Made by a program: the position numbers and the translations under genes
Shown here: piece after piece, positions 11,625 to 22,214 of the stretch
How positions within the stretch are numbered: the first letter of the stretch is position 1
Layout: every line of letters begins with the position of its first letter
Source of the DNA: Haematococcus lacustris
Taxonomy: Eukaryota; Chlorophyta; Chlorophyceae; Chlamydomonadales; Haematococcaceae
Direction: 5' to 3'
Length of the DNA: 64,000 nt
Assembly (NCBI GenBank): GCA_030144725.1
Contig: JASKMD010000014.1
Span: 2,169,646-2,233,645, forward strand
Notes under the pieces: model-generated
Databases searched by the model: none
What the model saw: only the letters and a program-made list of their open reading frames with translations
Told to the model about the DNA's origin: nothing

Positions 11625-12255
11625 CAGCATTGCACACACAACATGCATATGCATGGCACCACACCTGTATTGCTGTGCCTGATAACTCCAACCCATGCCA
11701 CAAAGACTCGAGTCCACAGCGGCCTTGCCCGGCGTTGTCATATGGTACAAGCCCAAAAGAGAGTAATTGGGCCAACACGCACTGCTGGGAAGGGGTAGAT
11801 CCAGGCGACAAGGAAGGCTTTGGGGCAGGGGTATGACATCCTTCATGGCATTGCGGTCATTGGTTGAAACTATGCCGGAATTGCCTGCATTTTTACCTTT
11901 AGCTGAAACCAAGGCACAACACTACTGTGACCATTGTCAACACCCCTTATCAGTCTCATAGCTTGCTTTTACGTCCGTGCCCCTTAGCACCACACAGTGT
12001 GCGATGTGATGTGATCCCCTGCCATTGTGCACTCGCTGCATGCATGGTGGTCCAGCCAATTCTATTGCGTACCTTATGCCCAAACGAGCTTGAAGGTATA
12101 GTTTCAGCCCAGATGTCGCCCTGGCTAGACCGGGGGCGGGGTTTGCAGCACCCCTGCATGGTCGCGGTCGGGTCCACGGTTGGTGAGCCACATGCGCTCA
12201 TTGTTGCAGCTATGCAACGGAGCAAGTGCGAGCTGTCCTTACTCGCAGCTAACCC

Positions 12256-12670
12256 AGCAGGACGGCCGACGACATGTGTTCGGGGAAAGTCGAGCGACTC
12301 GAGCAACGAGCGATACGGGGCAACACACAGCAGTTTTGGCCTTGCAACTATGACGAAAACAAGCTGTGCATTAAGGTGTCGACTTTGGCGGGCGCAAGGA
12401 ATAAGCGGGGGACAGCCCTGACTGGAATCGCGGCTCGAGGTGGCCTGGTTTGTCCATGCTGGCCCATTCGAACATTTTCTCACGGGTGTCACAGCTGAAC
12501 GCCAGCTTCTAAAACCCCTATGAACAAAACTCAACAAGAGTTGAGACTTTGGCAGGGGGTTCACAGTGAGTTCCCTAGCCAGTAACGCAGGAGTTACCTT
12601 GAGTTGCATGGTTGTCAGACGGGCATCAGCAGAGTGGGCAGCATGGAGGAGGGTTATCCCACCTCTTATA
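12256..12670. other. Spacer without recognised gene
   Basis: Between the inverted-repeat element and the Harbinger transposon I see no coding sequence, repeat or RNA gene. The last three bases (ATA, 12668-12670) are the left target duplication of the Harbinger element. Confidence 0.5.
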
Positions 12671-12823
12671 CGGCGCGTTTCCAATGGACGGAGAAAAGAG
12701 AAAAGAGATCGCCCATGTGCATGAATTCAAACGCGTTTCCAATGGACAGAGAAAAGAGAAAAGAGATGCATGGAAGTCCGCCGCCAACGCCTTCATTGAC
12801 CTACACACGAGCTGCCCAGCAAC

Positions 12824-14346
12824 ATGGATAGCAGTAGCAGCAGCGGTGATAGCGGAAGTAGTGATAACAGCCAACGTCTTCGAGAATTCTTCTACCAGAA
12901 CCTGCTGGCAAACACGCGGGCCTTTGCCCTCCTTGGTCGCCGGTAAGCAAGCAAGCAGGCATCCGATGCAAGCCAGCCGGCATAAGCAATCGTCAATGGC
13001 TTTTTTGTAGACGACCGTACGTAAGGACCTCGGTGTATTGGAAGCGTCCACGCAATTACAAGGCATATTATCGCACAGTGCGTGATTGCCTGGACGACCG
13101 CTACCCTGAGGAGTTCCACGTTACAAGGTGCATCTTCTCAGCACACACACGCAAGCACTACACACTACTCATGCACTAGCAGCACGTAAGCACGCGCAGC
13201 ATCTATGTGCAGAATGCAACAGTGGCGCCATGTACTTGACACCAATGGCTTCCTTGCACTTGCTTTGTGTTGTGCAGAGAGGTGTTCTACCTGGTCTTGG
13301 AGGCAATCAGTGGAGACCGTTTGCTGCAAAGGCAATGCTTGAGGAGGGACTACCTCCGAGTTGAGGAACAGCTGGCTATCGCTCTCAGCTACTTTGCTAA
13401 AGGAGGGACATTCAGCCTGATTGGTGGGAGATGGGGGTGCAGCAAGACCTCCGTCAGCCGCTGTGTTCGCAATGTGTCCATGGTTATCCAATCTACCCTG
13501 GCAGGTAAGATGGTATTGCCCCAGTCTGATGAGGCGTGGGCTGAGTATGCTGATGGTTTTAGTAGGTTTGTGGAGTACCGATGGGGCGTGCGGGTGGGTA
13601 TGCCACAAGTGGTGTTGGCCATGGACGGTACACAGGTCCGTCTACTGCGTAAGCCCCCGGGAACTGGCCATGATTACTACAATTATAAGGGGTTCAACTC
13701 CATGAACGTGCATGGTGTTTGTGACCACCGGGGGGTGTTTTGTGATGTCTTGGCAGGGTTTCCAGGCAGGTGCCATGACTACTACGTGCTCCAGCGCACG
13801 GGGTTGTGGGAACATTTGTTGAACCCTGCCAGCCCTATCACACAGGCCTTTGAGCGTGGGGCAAGGCGTATTGGGGGAAGGATGGTGCCATACATGATTT
13901 GTGCAGATTCAGCCTACCCCCCACGCAGGTACATCTTGCCAGCCATCAGGACAACAGAGGCACGTGATCAGGGCCAACGCACATACAATAGGAAGCATGC
14001 ATCCACACGCAATGTGATTGAGAGGGCCTTTGGGCAGGTGAAGGCTAGGTTTCAGTGCTTGCATCACGGCTTGCGCACAGATGTTGATACTGCTCCGTAT
14101 GTCATCATGGCGTGCTTCCTGCTGCACAACATCTGCGTCATGCGAGGTGTGCAGCCCATGAATCCTGATGATTTGCTGCGTAGGGATGAGGTCTTGGGTG
14201 AAGCTGTGGCAGATTTCAATCGTAGGTTGCATGAGGCCCAACGGCAGTTCCCTCATCCGGCACACCGTGGACAAGTGCCAGCTGCAGCTCTGCAAGAGGG
14301 TAGGGACATTCGTGATGCTGTTGTTTTGTTTGCAGCTATGGGTTGA
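12824..14346 (+). CDS. Harbinger (HARBI1-like) DDE transposase, three exons
   Basis: I predict exons 12824-12942, 13011-13127 and 13278-14346. The junctions (CCG|GTAAGC...TTTGTAG, AAG|GTGCAT...GTGCAG) keep one frame and give 434 residues. The start is the ATG before a Ser-rich N terminus. Exon 2 adds a basic stretch with the YWKRPRNYKAYY motif. The catalytic triad is visible: Asp195 in VLAMDGTQV, Asp289 in ICADSAYPP and Glu327 in NVIERAFGQVKARF; an HDYYNYKG motif, typical of PIF/Harbinger transposases, lies downstream of the first Asp. The C terminus has the LLHNICV motif also typical of the family. The protein would cut and rejoin element ends in the nucleus, usually together with the Myb-like partner encoded opposite at 14479-14853. 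No frame damage is seen, so the copy may be active. Confidence 0.88.
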
Positions 14347-14478
14347 TGTAACACAACTGTCACAAAGGTGTGTCTTCTGTTTCTGGTACCCCTCGGTCAA
14401 GGATGTTGCAATGGTTGATGTAACATACCATGGTTTAAAAGCATCACTTGATCAGTTACAACACCATCACCTGATCAG

Positions 14479-14853
14479 TTACAACACCATCAAATGCGCA
14501 CAGAGCAAGCACAGCAAGCAAGCGTTGCTAAAACCTGTGCGATTGGGCCCCAGAGCGTTGTTGAACAGCTTCCAACTGTCCTGGAGTTTCTTATAGAGCG
14601 CCCTGCACTGCTCCGCGTTGAAGTTGCGGTTCTCGACAAACAGCTGCTGCGCCCTCAGCTCAGCAACAACGCTGGTGCTAATGCTGTCCCAGTTGCTACC
14701 GAAGTTTTTGTTTGTATTTTTCCCTATTGCCATAACTACACGGACAAGCACAATCTCCTGGGAATCCTTCCTCGTCAGCTGCTCCTGCGGCTTTAGTGGC
14801 GCAGGTGCGGCAACGGGACGTTGGGGCGTCACGGCGATGCCCTGGAGAAACAT
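14479..14853 (-). CDS. Myb/SANT-like DNA-binding protein of Harbinger
   Basis: Starting at the ATG at 14853 the frame encodes 124 residues; an upstream non-ATG extension to 14919 is open. The central region (about 35-105) has the aromatic spacing of a Myb/trihelix domain (SNWDSIS...VVAELRA...NFNAEQCRALYKKLQDSW). Harbinger elements typically carry such a second protein, which helps the transposase enter the nucleus and bind the ends. It converges on the transposase gene with 132 bp between the stop codons. An additional 5' exon cannot be excluded. Confidence 0.65.
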   Translation of the reverse strand: MFLQGIAVTPQRPVAAPAPLKPQEQLTRKDSQEIVLVRVVMAIGKNTNKNFGSNWDSISTSVVAELRAQQLFVENRNFNAEQCRALYKKLQDSWKLFNNALGPNRTGFSNACLLCLLCAHLMVL

Positions 14854-15173
14854 GATGTCGCCCAGCCTAACCCAGCTCTGACGGCGGCTCCGGTGCAAAA
14901 GGTCACATCTCTCGGTCACATCTCTTTTTCTCCTGGGGGGGTCGGCCGGGGAGACGCTAGCGGAGAAAAAGAGATGAAATGGAGCTCACTCTAGGAGAGT
15001 TATTCGTCTCTATCTCCGCGCATTGGAAACGGGAGAGAAGAGATCCGGACCGTTGGCGGCAGTTAGAGGGACATGGGCTGGCGGCTGATCTCTTTCTCTC
15101 TTCTCTTTCTCTCTTTTTCTCTTTCTCTCTCCGATCTCTTTTCTCTTTTTCTCCGCGCATTGGAAACACGCCG

Positions 15174-15564
15174 ATAGCCTAATCAACAAATGATTGATGC
15201 AGTTGCCACTGCTGTGCTCCTACTATGGTCTCCTCCTAGTTCCAGAGCCCCAGAGCCTAGTTTCAGAGCCCTTGAGCCAGCGCATGTTGGTCACGATGTT
15301 GGACATGGGGTCGGGCTCCTCGCACATCGCGCACTATCCATCGCGTTAATCAGGGACTCACAGATACTGGGTCAGCGTACATCAAGTCCGCAGGCTCGGT
15401 AGGGTCGGATACCCGGCAACATGCCCGACCTGTTCAGCGTGTGCCTCAGCGCAGCCGCTCTCCGGAGCTTCAGTTCGCGTGTGAACCGGTGCAGAAATGA
15501 GTCCGGAAAAGCCGTTGTCCCTTATCGTTAGGGGGGTTGGTGGTTCAATGGGAGGGGTAGCCGG
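15174..15564. other. Spacer without recognised gene
   Basis: No coding sequence is recognised. Near its right end (15538-15562) is a short segment whose inverse occurs at 9223-9247, at the break point of pherophorin block A. Confidence 0.45.
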
Positions 15565-16982
15565 TTGCTGTACTAAATGTGCAGTTCAAAAAGGCATGGA
15601 CCCAAGTTCTGCTGCGCCCCACCTCCTGCAGCCCACACCACAAACTAGAGTACAAAGACGAAATCGGGGGCTATGCTGCGGTTCAGGGTTCACTTGTGTG
15701 CACCTATGGGACGTCCATCTACGTATTTCAACATATGTCGATCGTCTAGTTCCAGCACTAGTAGAGCTGGCACCACTGGGCATGCAGCTGTACTGGATTC
15801 AGTTGTGTGCACTCTCATGTGTACGTGCCGTCATAAGGAAGGGTCGCCACCCATTGTGTCGCAATAATCTTGCAGGTATGTGGCACGATGCCCAGCTATG
15901 CCCGCTGCTCGCATTCAGATAGTGTATAGGTGAGGCTCAGATTGAGCAAGTGCGTGCGGCATCGCGGGCTGGGGTTTGCAGGGTGTGTTCGTCATCTGCA
16001 GTACTGCCCATTGCCTCATCCTCCTCACAATCCAGCACAAATAGCTGGCCATCTGCACTGCTGACGGCCACCACGCCCCGTGTGCCGCTGGCAAGTAGTG
16101 GGGGCACCAGCAGGGGCTGCTTGCTGCCAGCTGCAGCCAGCTCTGCCCTAGCTGCAGCCACACCTACGAGGAGGTCAGCCGGGCTTGCTCTGCAGCCAGA
16201 GAGGTGTGTCACCGGCAGTGATGGCCCAGGGGCAGGCGGGGCGGCTGCGTTACAGCCTGGCACAGACCAAGTCCTGAGACCCAGGGTTGACTGCCGCACA
16301 GCCGCTGCTGCGTGCATGTCTCCTAGTCCTGTGAGCCCTGCAGCAGCCCCCGCCCGCACTGCAGCCAGAGTATTGGTGGCGCCTTGCGCCAAGCATGCCT
16401 TCGAGGACCAGGCAAGCACTGGGCTGGTGAGGGGCAGTGCAAAGCAGCCTCAAGCAGTGCTGGCGCCATGTGTGGAATGTAGCACGAGAGGAGGGCTGGC
16501 TGCTACACTGGGGCACCGGCAGCAACATGTCCACTCCGGCTAAGGGGGCTGTGGCAGAACACGTCTACTGCAGTGGGCGCTCACGCTGTTGCCAACCCCA
16601 CCGACCTCCAGCAGTGACCCTCAACGCCACCAGTCCTGGACCTCGCACAGCTGCACTGCAGGCAGGAGCATTACCATGCTGCTCGGCCATGATCCTTCTT
16701 CGCCAGGATTAGTCTGTGCTGCATGTCTGACTAGGAGGAGGAGCAGCTGGCCGTCCTTGTATGGAGCCAGGTCGGTCGCACACACACCCAGAGGGAGCAG
16801 CACCAGCAGGGCGGGGGCCTGCGTCTAGGAGGGCAGGCCAAGCTCTGTGCTCCACTGCCGCCGCTGCCCTGCCATATACACTCCTGGCAGCTGACCAGCA
16901 TTACTATTCACAGCCGCAACACGCGACAGGAAGTGGTTAATGTTGGCAGGGACATAGCCCACAGCCACTGACAGCACCAAGA
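15565..16982 (-). pseudogene. Gene fragment, possible beta-propeller blade (copy C)
   Basis: This region is duplicated at 30213-30722 plus 37046-37971. The longest minus-strand frame (15937-16419, 160 residues) contains an Ala/Leu-rich part and the stretch GVVAVSSADGQLFVLDC, which resembles a PQQ/WD-type beta-propeller strand. Weaker open segments follow towards 16980. No start, stop or consistent exon chain could be drawn, and both copies are embedded in repeats, so I treat it as a captured fragment or a pseudogene. The propeller assignment is tentative. Confidence 0.4.
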
Positions 16983-17417
16983 TTGGAGAACGCGTCTTTT
17001 GAGGTTGTGGTCAAGCAACGGGAACTGGCTATGACAACTGCCAAGCGTGGTCAGCACCGCCTCGAGGCCCAGTTGCGCAAGTATCAGCGCCGCCCTCAAC
17101 TAACCCGCAAGCAGAGGCAGCAACTGCAAATCTCGAAGCAGACAGGTGTTTCCGTTGAGGTCCTGCGACGGTGGGCGGACAGCAATGGCTGCCGGTTTGA
17201 CACCCATGGCGGACCTGGTGGCGCTGGTGGCACACCTGACCCATGCCCCCTTGAGCCTTGTGACCTCTTCATCCCCACCCAACAGGCCTCACCGGGACAG
17301 CCAGCAGCAAGGACGGCAACATACACAGCTCAACAGTACCTTAGCACAGCCAGGTTGATGTTGAAGACACAAGTCAGCCGTCATTTGCAACACATTGGCG
17401 GGCCTGCATGGGGATGA
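16983..17417 (+). CDS. Transposon-like protein fragment (SVEVLRRWA family)
   Basis: The frame encodes 144 residues. It shares an ordered set of motifs with the protein encoded at 56917-57523: a basic helix, KQRQQL, VSVEVLRR, D-HG, DLFIPTQ, PAARTA-Y and STARL-L-T-VSR. This copy lacks the region after VSR that continues there with a splice site. An almost identical copy is at 37972-38406. Because the longer relative sits inside a TIR element, this is probably the N-terminal part of a transposon protein. No catalytic motif is present and the function is unknown. Confidence 0.45.
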   Translation: MENASFEVVVKQRELAMTTAKRGQHRLEAQLRKYQRRPQLTRKQRQQLQISKQTGVSVEVLRRWADSNGCRFDTHGGPGGAGGTPDPCPLEPCDLFIPTQQASPGQPAARTATYTAQQYLSTARLMLKTQVSRHLQHIGGPAWG

Positions 17418-17826
17418 GCAAGAGGTAGGTGCATGTGTTGCCCCTAGGCTGCCCACCCCTCACGCTGGGCCCCCTTGGCAGCAGCTGGCAGCTAGTGCTG
17501 GTGCCGCCCCTGGGCTCCCCACCCGTAGTACTGCCCCCCCGTGGCAGCGGCTGGCAGCTGGTGTTGGTGCATCCCCTGACCTGCTCACCCCTCCCGCTGC
17601 GCAGCAGGGGGTCAGGGCGGAGCTGGACACAAGCTCGACACGCAAGCGGAGGGCGGGCGGGAGGGATCAGACCCAATATGTCGAGCAAGGTAAAGTAGCA
17701 ATGGCCTACACAAGGGGCACGGAGGGGCCAGGTAGTAGGTACTACTCACGAAGCGGTCAAGCAATGCAGCAGCCTCGTATATTTCCGAGCATGGGTGGAG
17801 AGGCGTCGTTACATCGGTCTGGCGTG
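17418..17826 (+). repeat. Dispersed repeat module, copy C
   Basis: It contains two to three units related to the 66-bp repeat at 1048-1210, then the unique part of the module (CTCGACACGCAAGCGG through TTCCGAGCATGGGTGGAG). The equivalents are 1211-1488 and 38407-38730. No gene is recognised. Confidence 0.7.
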
Positions 17827-17913
17827 CCATGTGAATCGTTTTGACTGCGGCGACTTTCCCTCACTGTGTGCAGGTGCTTCTGGGCCACGGCGGTGGCGGC
17901 GGTCTCTCGCGAC
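17827..17913 (+). repeat. Left 87-bp direct repeat flanking LINE-2
   Basis: This sequence (CCATGTGAATCG ... GGTCTCTCGCGAC) is repeated without visible difference at 24187-24273. The same segment occurs once, without a LINE, at about 38734-38819, which is a paralogous empty site. It therefore looks like an unusually long target-site duplication. Confidence 0.75.
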
Positions 17914-18036
17914 CGCCGCAAGCCGCAAGCCGTGCAAGCCGTGCAAGCCGCAAGCCGCAAGCCGCAAGCCGTAAGCCGCAAGCCGCATTGGCGGCGCCTC
18001 CAACACTTACCTGTGCTATCCAGCCCCGCGCCCGAC

Positions 18037-18242
18037 ATGGCCAAACCTACCCCCCTCAGCAACTCCTTCGCTGCCCTCGCCTCTTTCCCATTGAGGCCTC
18101 GGTCTCACCCCCCCACAGAGCAGTCAGCGGCAACAGCAGCCCGGGGTGCCGACCATTTCACTCTGGAGGAGGCAGCTCGCATTGCCCTATCCGAGCAGCT
18201 CACAGAGCGTTTTCTCAGCGAGCAGCGGGAGCAGCATCAGCG

Positions 18243-18331
<89 letters not shown>

Positions 18332-19038
18332 CAACTGCGGCTGGGGCCTCACCAATAACTGAGGCCCGGCTCCAGGAGGTACTAGCGCAAACACTGACAC
18401 AGACGCTGCAGCAGATAGTCATGCCGCAACTGACCTCCATCAACAAAACCATCGAGACAGTTAAGAGCGAGTTGCAGAATGTCCAATACGACGTAGCCAA
18501 ACTGAGTGTGGGGCACATTGAGCTAGAGGGAGAATCGAGGGAGGGAGAATCGAGGGAGGAATCGAGGGAGCAGCGCTGCAGCGTGCAGCTGGCAGCAATG
18601 GCCTTCAACATCCAGCTAGCAACAGAGCAGCGCAGCAATGCGGGGGTGGTGGTCTTCTTTGCCCCCCGCCCTGATGAGGCAGCCATCAAGGCTCTGTGCA
18701 CCAGCGTCGGCGTCACTGATGCCCGGGTGATGCACTCTAGCCCGATTATCGCTAAGGTCAGTGTCGGCTCCCATGCCTCAGCCCTCAGCGTTCTGGCTGC
18801 TGCCCAGCAGGCCGCACTCCCAGCAGACCTGGGCAAGGGTCCGCTGCAGCGGGTCGTGTGGCCAGCTCGCCGGCAGCTGCAGGCAGTTGTGGATAAGAGC
18901 AGTGTGCGGTCCCCTGTACACGGCATGCGCTTTGAGTGCAACAAGTCACGTACAGCCATCATCACCACCTGGAATTACCTACCCCCTGTTTGTCCACCTC
19001 AGCAACCTCAGCAAGCCAGACCTGAAAAGCATGGATGA
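18037..19038 (+). CDS. LINE-2 ORF1 protein (RNA-binding type)
   Basis: The frame gives 333 residues from the ATG at 18037; the frame stays open upstream into repeats, so this start is a choice. A Gln-rich tract (about 66-98, encoded by CAG repeats at 18236-18330) precedes a predicted coiled coil (about 110-165, with heptad-like Leu/Ile in LTSINKTIETVKSELQNVQ). The segment from about 205 on (NAGVVVFFAPRPDEAAIKAL) resembles an RRM-like fold followed by a basic C terminus. Coiled coil plus RRM is the plan of L1 ORF1 proteins, which coat the element RNA. The stop overlaps the ORF2 start (ATGGATGA, 19031-19038), suggesting termination-reinitiation. Confidence 0.65.
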
Positions 19039-19479
19039 GTGCAGCATTGAGGCAGCCTGTGAGTATGCTGCGGACCAGCCTGCAGCCTTTCTCCTACCAA
19101 GGTCCCTCGCCACCCGTCAACAGCAGCAGCAGCATCAACAGCAGCAGCAGGGTGCGGCAGCGGCTGCTGCAGCAATGAAGAGGACAACCAGCCTGCAGAT
19201 CCTAACCCTCCCCCGCCCCCCCGCCCTAACCGGGTGCAGCGCAGTGCAGCAGCAGCAGCAGCAGCAGCAGGGGGCCCTAACCGGGCACCAGCCGGCAAGG
19301 CTCCGGGGAAGGCAGCTGCGCCGGGCAGCCGCCCCGCCTCGCCTAACCAGGTGCAGCGCAGTGCAGCAGCAGCAGCAGCAGCAGCAGGGGGGCCTAACCA
19401 GGCACCAGCCGGCAAGGCTCCGGGGAAGGCAGCTGCGCCGGGCAGCCGCCTCGCCTCGCCTAACCAGGTGCAGCGCAGT

Positions 19480-19524
<45 letters not shown>

Positions 19525-19824
19525 GGCCCCAGCCAGACAACAGCCAAGACTGTGGCACCAGGTCGCCCCACCCTGCCCAACCAGACACAGCGCAATGCAG
19601 CAGCAACAGCAGCAGTCCTCGACCATCTGCCCCCCCCCCCGCCCTTCCCCCTGGGGGGTGGCGGCCACTCGGCCCCAGGCTTCCCAACCAAGAGCCGCCC
19701 GCTCTCTCCCCCTTTGGGGAATCACCGCACAAGGCATCAAGCGGGGTTAGGTGCGTCTGGGGAGACTTCTACGGGTAAACTCAGGGCGGTGGGGGCTCAG
19801 GGCGTGGGAGAGGGTCGGGGCTAG
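19031..19824 (+). CDS. LINE-2 ORF2 leader with CAG-repeat arrays
   Basis: The ATG at 19031 overlaps the ORF1 stop. The segment carries several (CAG)n tracts (about 19120-19150, 19245-19270, 19365-19390, 19480-19522, 19595-19620) embedded in a repeated unit of about 110 bp. In one frame these encode poly-Gln and in another poly-Ala, and both stay open for hundreds of bases. The poly-Ala frame leads, across a TAG at 19822-19824, into the endonuclease frame. A shift or a mutation therefore separates the start from the enzyme domains. No fold is expected for the leader. Confidence 0.45.
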
Positions 19825-22214
19825 GGACTCGCCCCCCGGGAGCTCAGGTTGGCGGTTCGCCTTAAGCATGACACCACCTCAGTCAAGTTCACAGCTATTA
19901 GGAGGCTGGTGGCCGAGCATGATGTCATCGCTCTGTGCGAGACACGCAGCAATAGGATAGCGGAGTTCATGCAGCATGCGCCCACCCATAGTGCCTTTCA
20001 CACTTCTGTTTCACGTCAGGGGGTGCCGGGTCAGGGGGTGGCCCTTCTGCTGCGCAAGGAGCTAGCCAGGCACGACAGGCTATGGCGCACCAGTAGTGCC
20101 ATGCAGCTGCTTTGGGTCAGGCTGGCAGGGTGTGTGTGTGGGCTTGAGGGCGATGTGTTGCTGGGTGTGTGCTACATACCCCCCGCTCACAATGTCTCCG
20201 AGCACTTCAACCACTTGCTGCTAGAGCTCCAAGAGGCTACATCACACACACCGCATGTCCTCCTGATGGGTGACCTGAACTCTCATTTAGGCAAGCTGAG
20301 CGAGATAGGTGACCTCCATGGCTGGGCCATGCTGCATCCGGAGCTTTGCGTGCCTAGAATTGGCCCAGCCAAGTCTAACTTAGCGGGCAGGGAGCTAGTT
20401 GACGTGCTATCAGCTACAGGCCTTGTTGCCACCACCGGCAGGGGACATGGGGACATGGGACAGCGCACCTGCAGAGCTAGCACTCGCACGGAGCACATCA
20501 TCATGAGTGAATCGGTTTACTCTTTGAGCCACACATCTTCCTTCCCTGACGCTTGCCATGAGTTTGACCACTCCCCCATTACCCTATCATTCCAGGCACC
20601 AGCACAAGCCACTACACCCGTCCACACCTGCAATGCTGGCTGCCACACTGGCCCACAGTTCCAATGGAAGCCAGATCATGCTGCTCGGTATGCGGGTGCC
20701 CTCATTGCCTTAGAAGAGGAGGTCATGGCTGTCAAGCAGGCTGTTGAGCAAGGCACACACCCTGACTCCATCAACCGCTTTGTGCATGACATCATATCAC
20801 GGGCTGCGGGCAGTGCGGGGATGCTCAGGCCAAGGCTCTGCCCATTGGCGCGTGTTGACAAGCACACCACAGTTAAGCCTGCCTGGTTTGACCGGTCATG
20901 CAAGGAGGCTAAAGCCGCACTCTGGCAGGCTCTGCGTAGCGGGGAGGCCTTGCACCTCTACAGGGCTAGAAAGAAGGCCTATAGGAGGCTGGTTGCTAGA
21001 GCTAAGTCTGCGTGGTCCAAGCACAGAGCTACCAAGCTTCTAGACATGCTCAAGCACAACCCTGGGGATGCACTCAAGATGCTCCGAGTCAAGCACGCAC
21101 GCCAGCAGTCCATGGTTCCCATTGACAAGTGGCATCAGCATCTGCAGGCATATTTCACAACCACCACTACGACACATGAAGCACCCGATGTGATCCCTGA
21201 GCCAGCCAGGACCAGGCAAGCTGTGCCTGCCCATTTGCAAGCCGTCCCTCTTGGGAGAGGCAGACTTCACTCTGTCCCTGCCCCTGTCACAACACATCCG
21301 CCTGCCTATGAGCTGCCCCATCTTGACAACACCACATCCATTGTTCAAGCACAACTACGTGAGCTCAACAATGACACAGCACCTGGCCTGGATGGGCTCC
21401 CAGCCCCCTTTATCAAGCACGCTCGCATAGTTGAGGAGGGTGTTACCACTTACTTGTTGCTCCCTCTGCTTGCCACATGGTTTCACAGCATGATGTAGCT
21501 AGAATCAGCCCCCTATTCAAGGACACAGACCCCACAGACCCCAACAAGTACAGAATGCTTGCTGTGAGTAGTGTGTTGTACCGCCTGTATGCTAACGTCT
21601 TGCGGCACGTGCTGACTGCCTGGTGCATGACACACAAAGTGCTGCCAGCTGAGCAGTTTGGGTTCATCCCGGGACGCAGCACCATGCAACCCATGTTCAT
21701 TCTGCGCCATCTTGTCCATGCTCAAAAGGCTAGCGCAGATGCCAAGCACCGCAAGCTTTTCACTGCCTTCATTGACTTCAAACAGGCCTATGACCACATA
21801 CCTCGACAGCAATTGTGGGAACACTTGCGGGTTGGGGTCAAGCTGCCACAGCCCTTGCTTGCCTGCCTGGAGGGTCTGTATAGGGATGATAGATGGCCCC
21901 CACCGCACCCCCCTAGTGACTCCGGACCAAGGTGTCAAGCAAGGCTGCCCCATCAGCCCACTCTTGTTTGCTCTCTATGTTCACGACATTAGTAAGGAGT
22001 TCCTGGGTCCTGTTGATGCTGTGAGAGTGCAAGGCACACCTGTCACCCACTTCATGTATGCTGATGACCTGACCCTGGTGAGCACCTCGTCCCACGGGCT
22101 GCAGCGGCTGGTTTGCCAGCTGCAAGGCTTTGCAGACAGGAAACACCTTACAGTCAATGTGGGCAAGTCAAAGGTGATGGTCTTCAATGGCAACTCACAG
22201 ACTGCAGCACCTAG
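19825..22214 (+). pseudogene. LINE-2 ORF2: endonuclease and reverse transcriptase
   Basis: The first open part (to 21498) contains an APE-type endonuclease: an Asp/Glu-rich N-terminal strand (DVIALCETRSN), LLMGDLNSHLG, a CRASTRTEHIIMS segment and EFDHSPITL. Then the start of the reverse transcriptase appears (NNDTAPGLDGLP). A stop at 21496-21498 and a frame change lead to a second part (about 21480-21895: FIDFKQAYDHIPR), and another change near 21895 leads to a third (QGVKQGCPISPLLF and the catalytic MYADDLTLVS near 22057-22086). The polymerase signature is thus spread over three frames. The enzyme would nick target DNA and copy the LINE RNA there; this copy cannot do so. Confidence 0.8.

Larger units (their letters stand above)
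9940..12255. mobile_element. Element with ~400-bp imperfect inverted repeats
   Basis: The left arm (about 9940-10360) and the right arm (about 11838-12255) are inverted copies, roughly three-quarters identical by eye. The best block is TTTCAGCTAAAGGTAAAAAT, with GTGGACCCGAC and CACACTGTGTGGTG also present on both arms. Between the arms are two minus-strand open frames. No clear target duplication was found, so the class is unknown: it could be a long-TIR DNA transposon or a foldback element. Confidence 0.6.
12671..15173 (+). mobile_element. Complete PIF/Harbinger DNA transposon
   Basis: Terminal inverted repeats of about 42 bp begin CGGCGCGTTTCCAATG at 12671 and end with the inverse (CATTGGAAACACGCCG) at 15173. 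They continue into an AGAAAAGAGAAAAGAGAT tract. A 3-bp ATA duplication flanks the element (12668-12670 and 15174-15176), as expected for this superfamily. Inside are a plus-strand DDE transposase and a convergent minus-strand Myb/SANT-like gene, the standard two-gene layout. Extra internal copies of the terminal motif lie at about 12732-12770 and, inverted, at about 15017-15045. Confidence 0.9.

Noticed and set aside
12612..13010. 132-residue frame upstream of the Harbinger transposase
   Set aside because: It crosses the TIR and both the real exon 1 and its intron in another frame.
15937..16419. Functional PQQ/WD gene
   Set aside because: Only one blade-like strand is recognisable and no exon chain, start or stop could be drawn in either copy.
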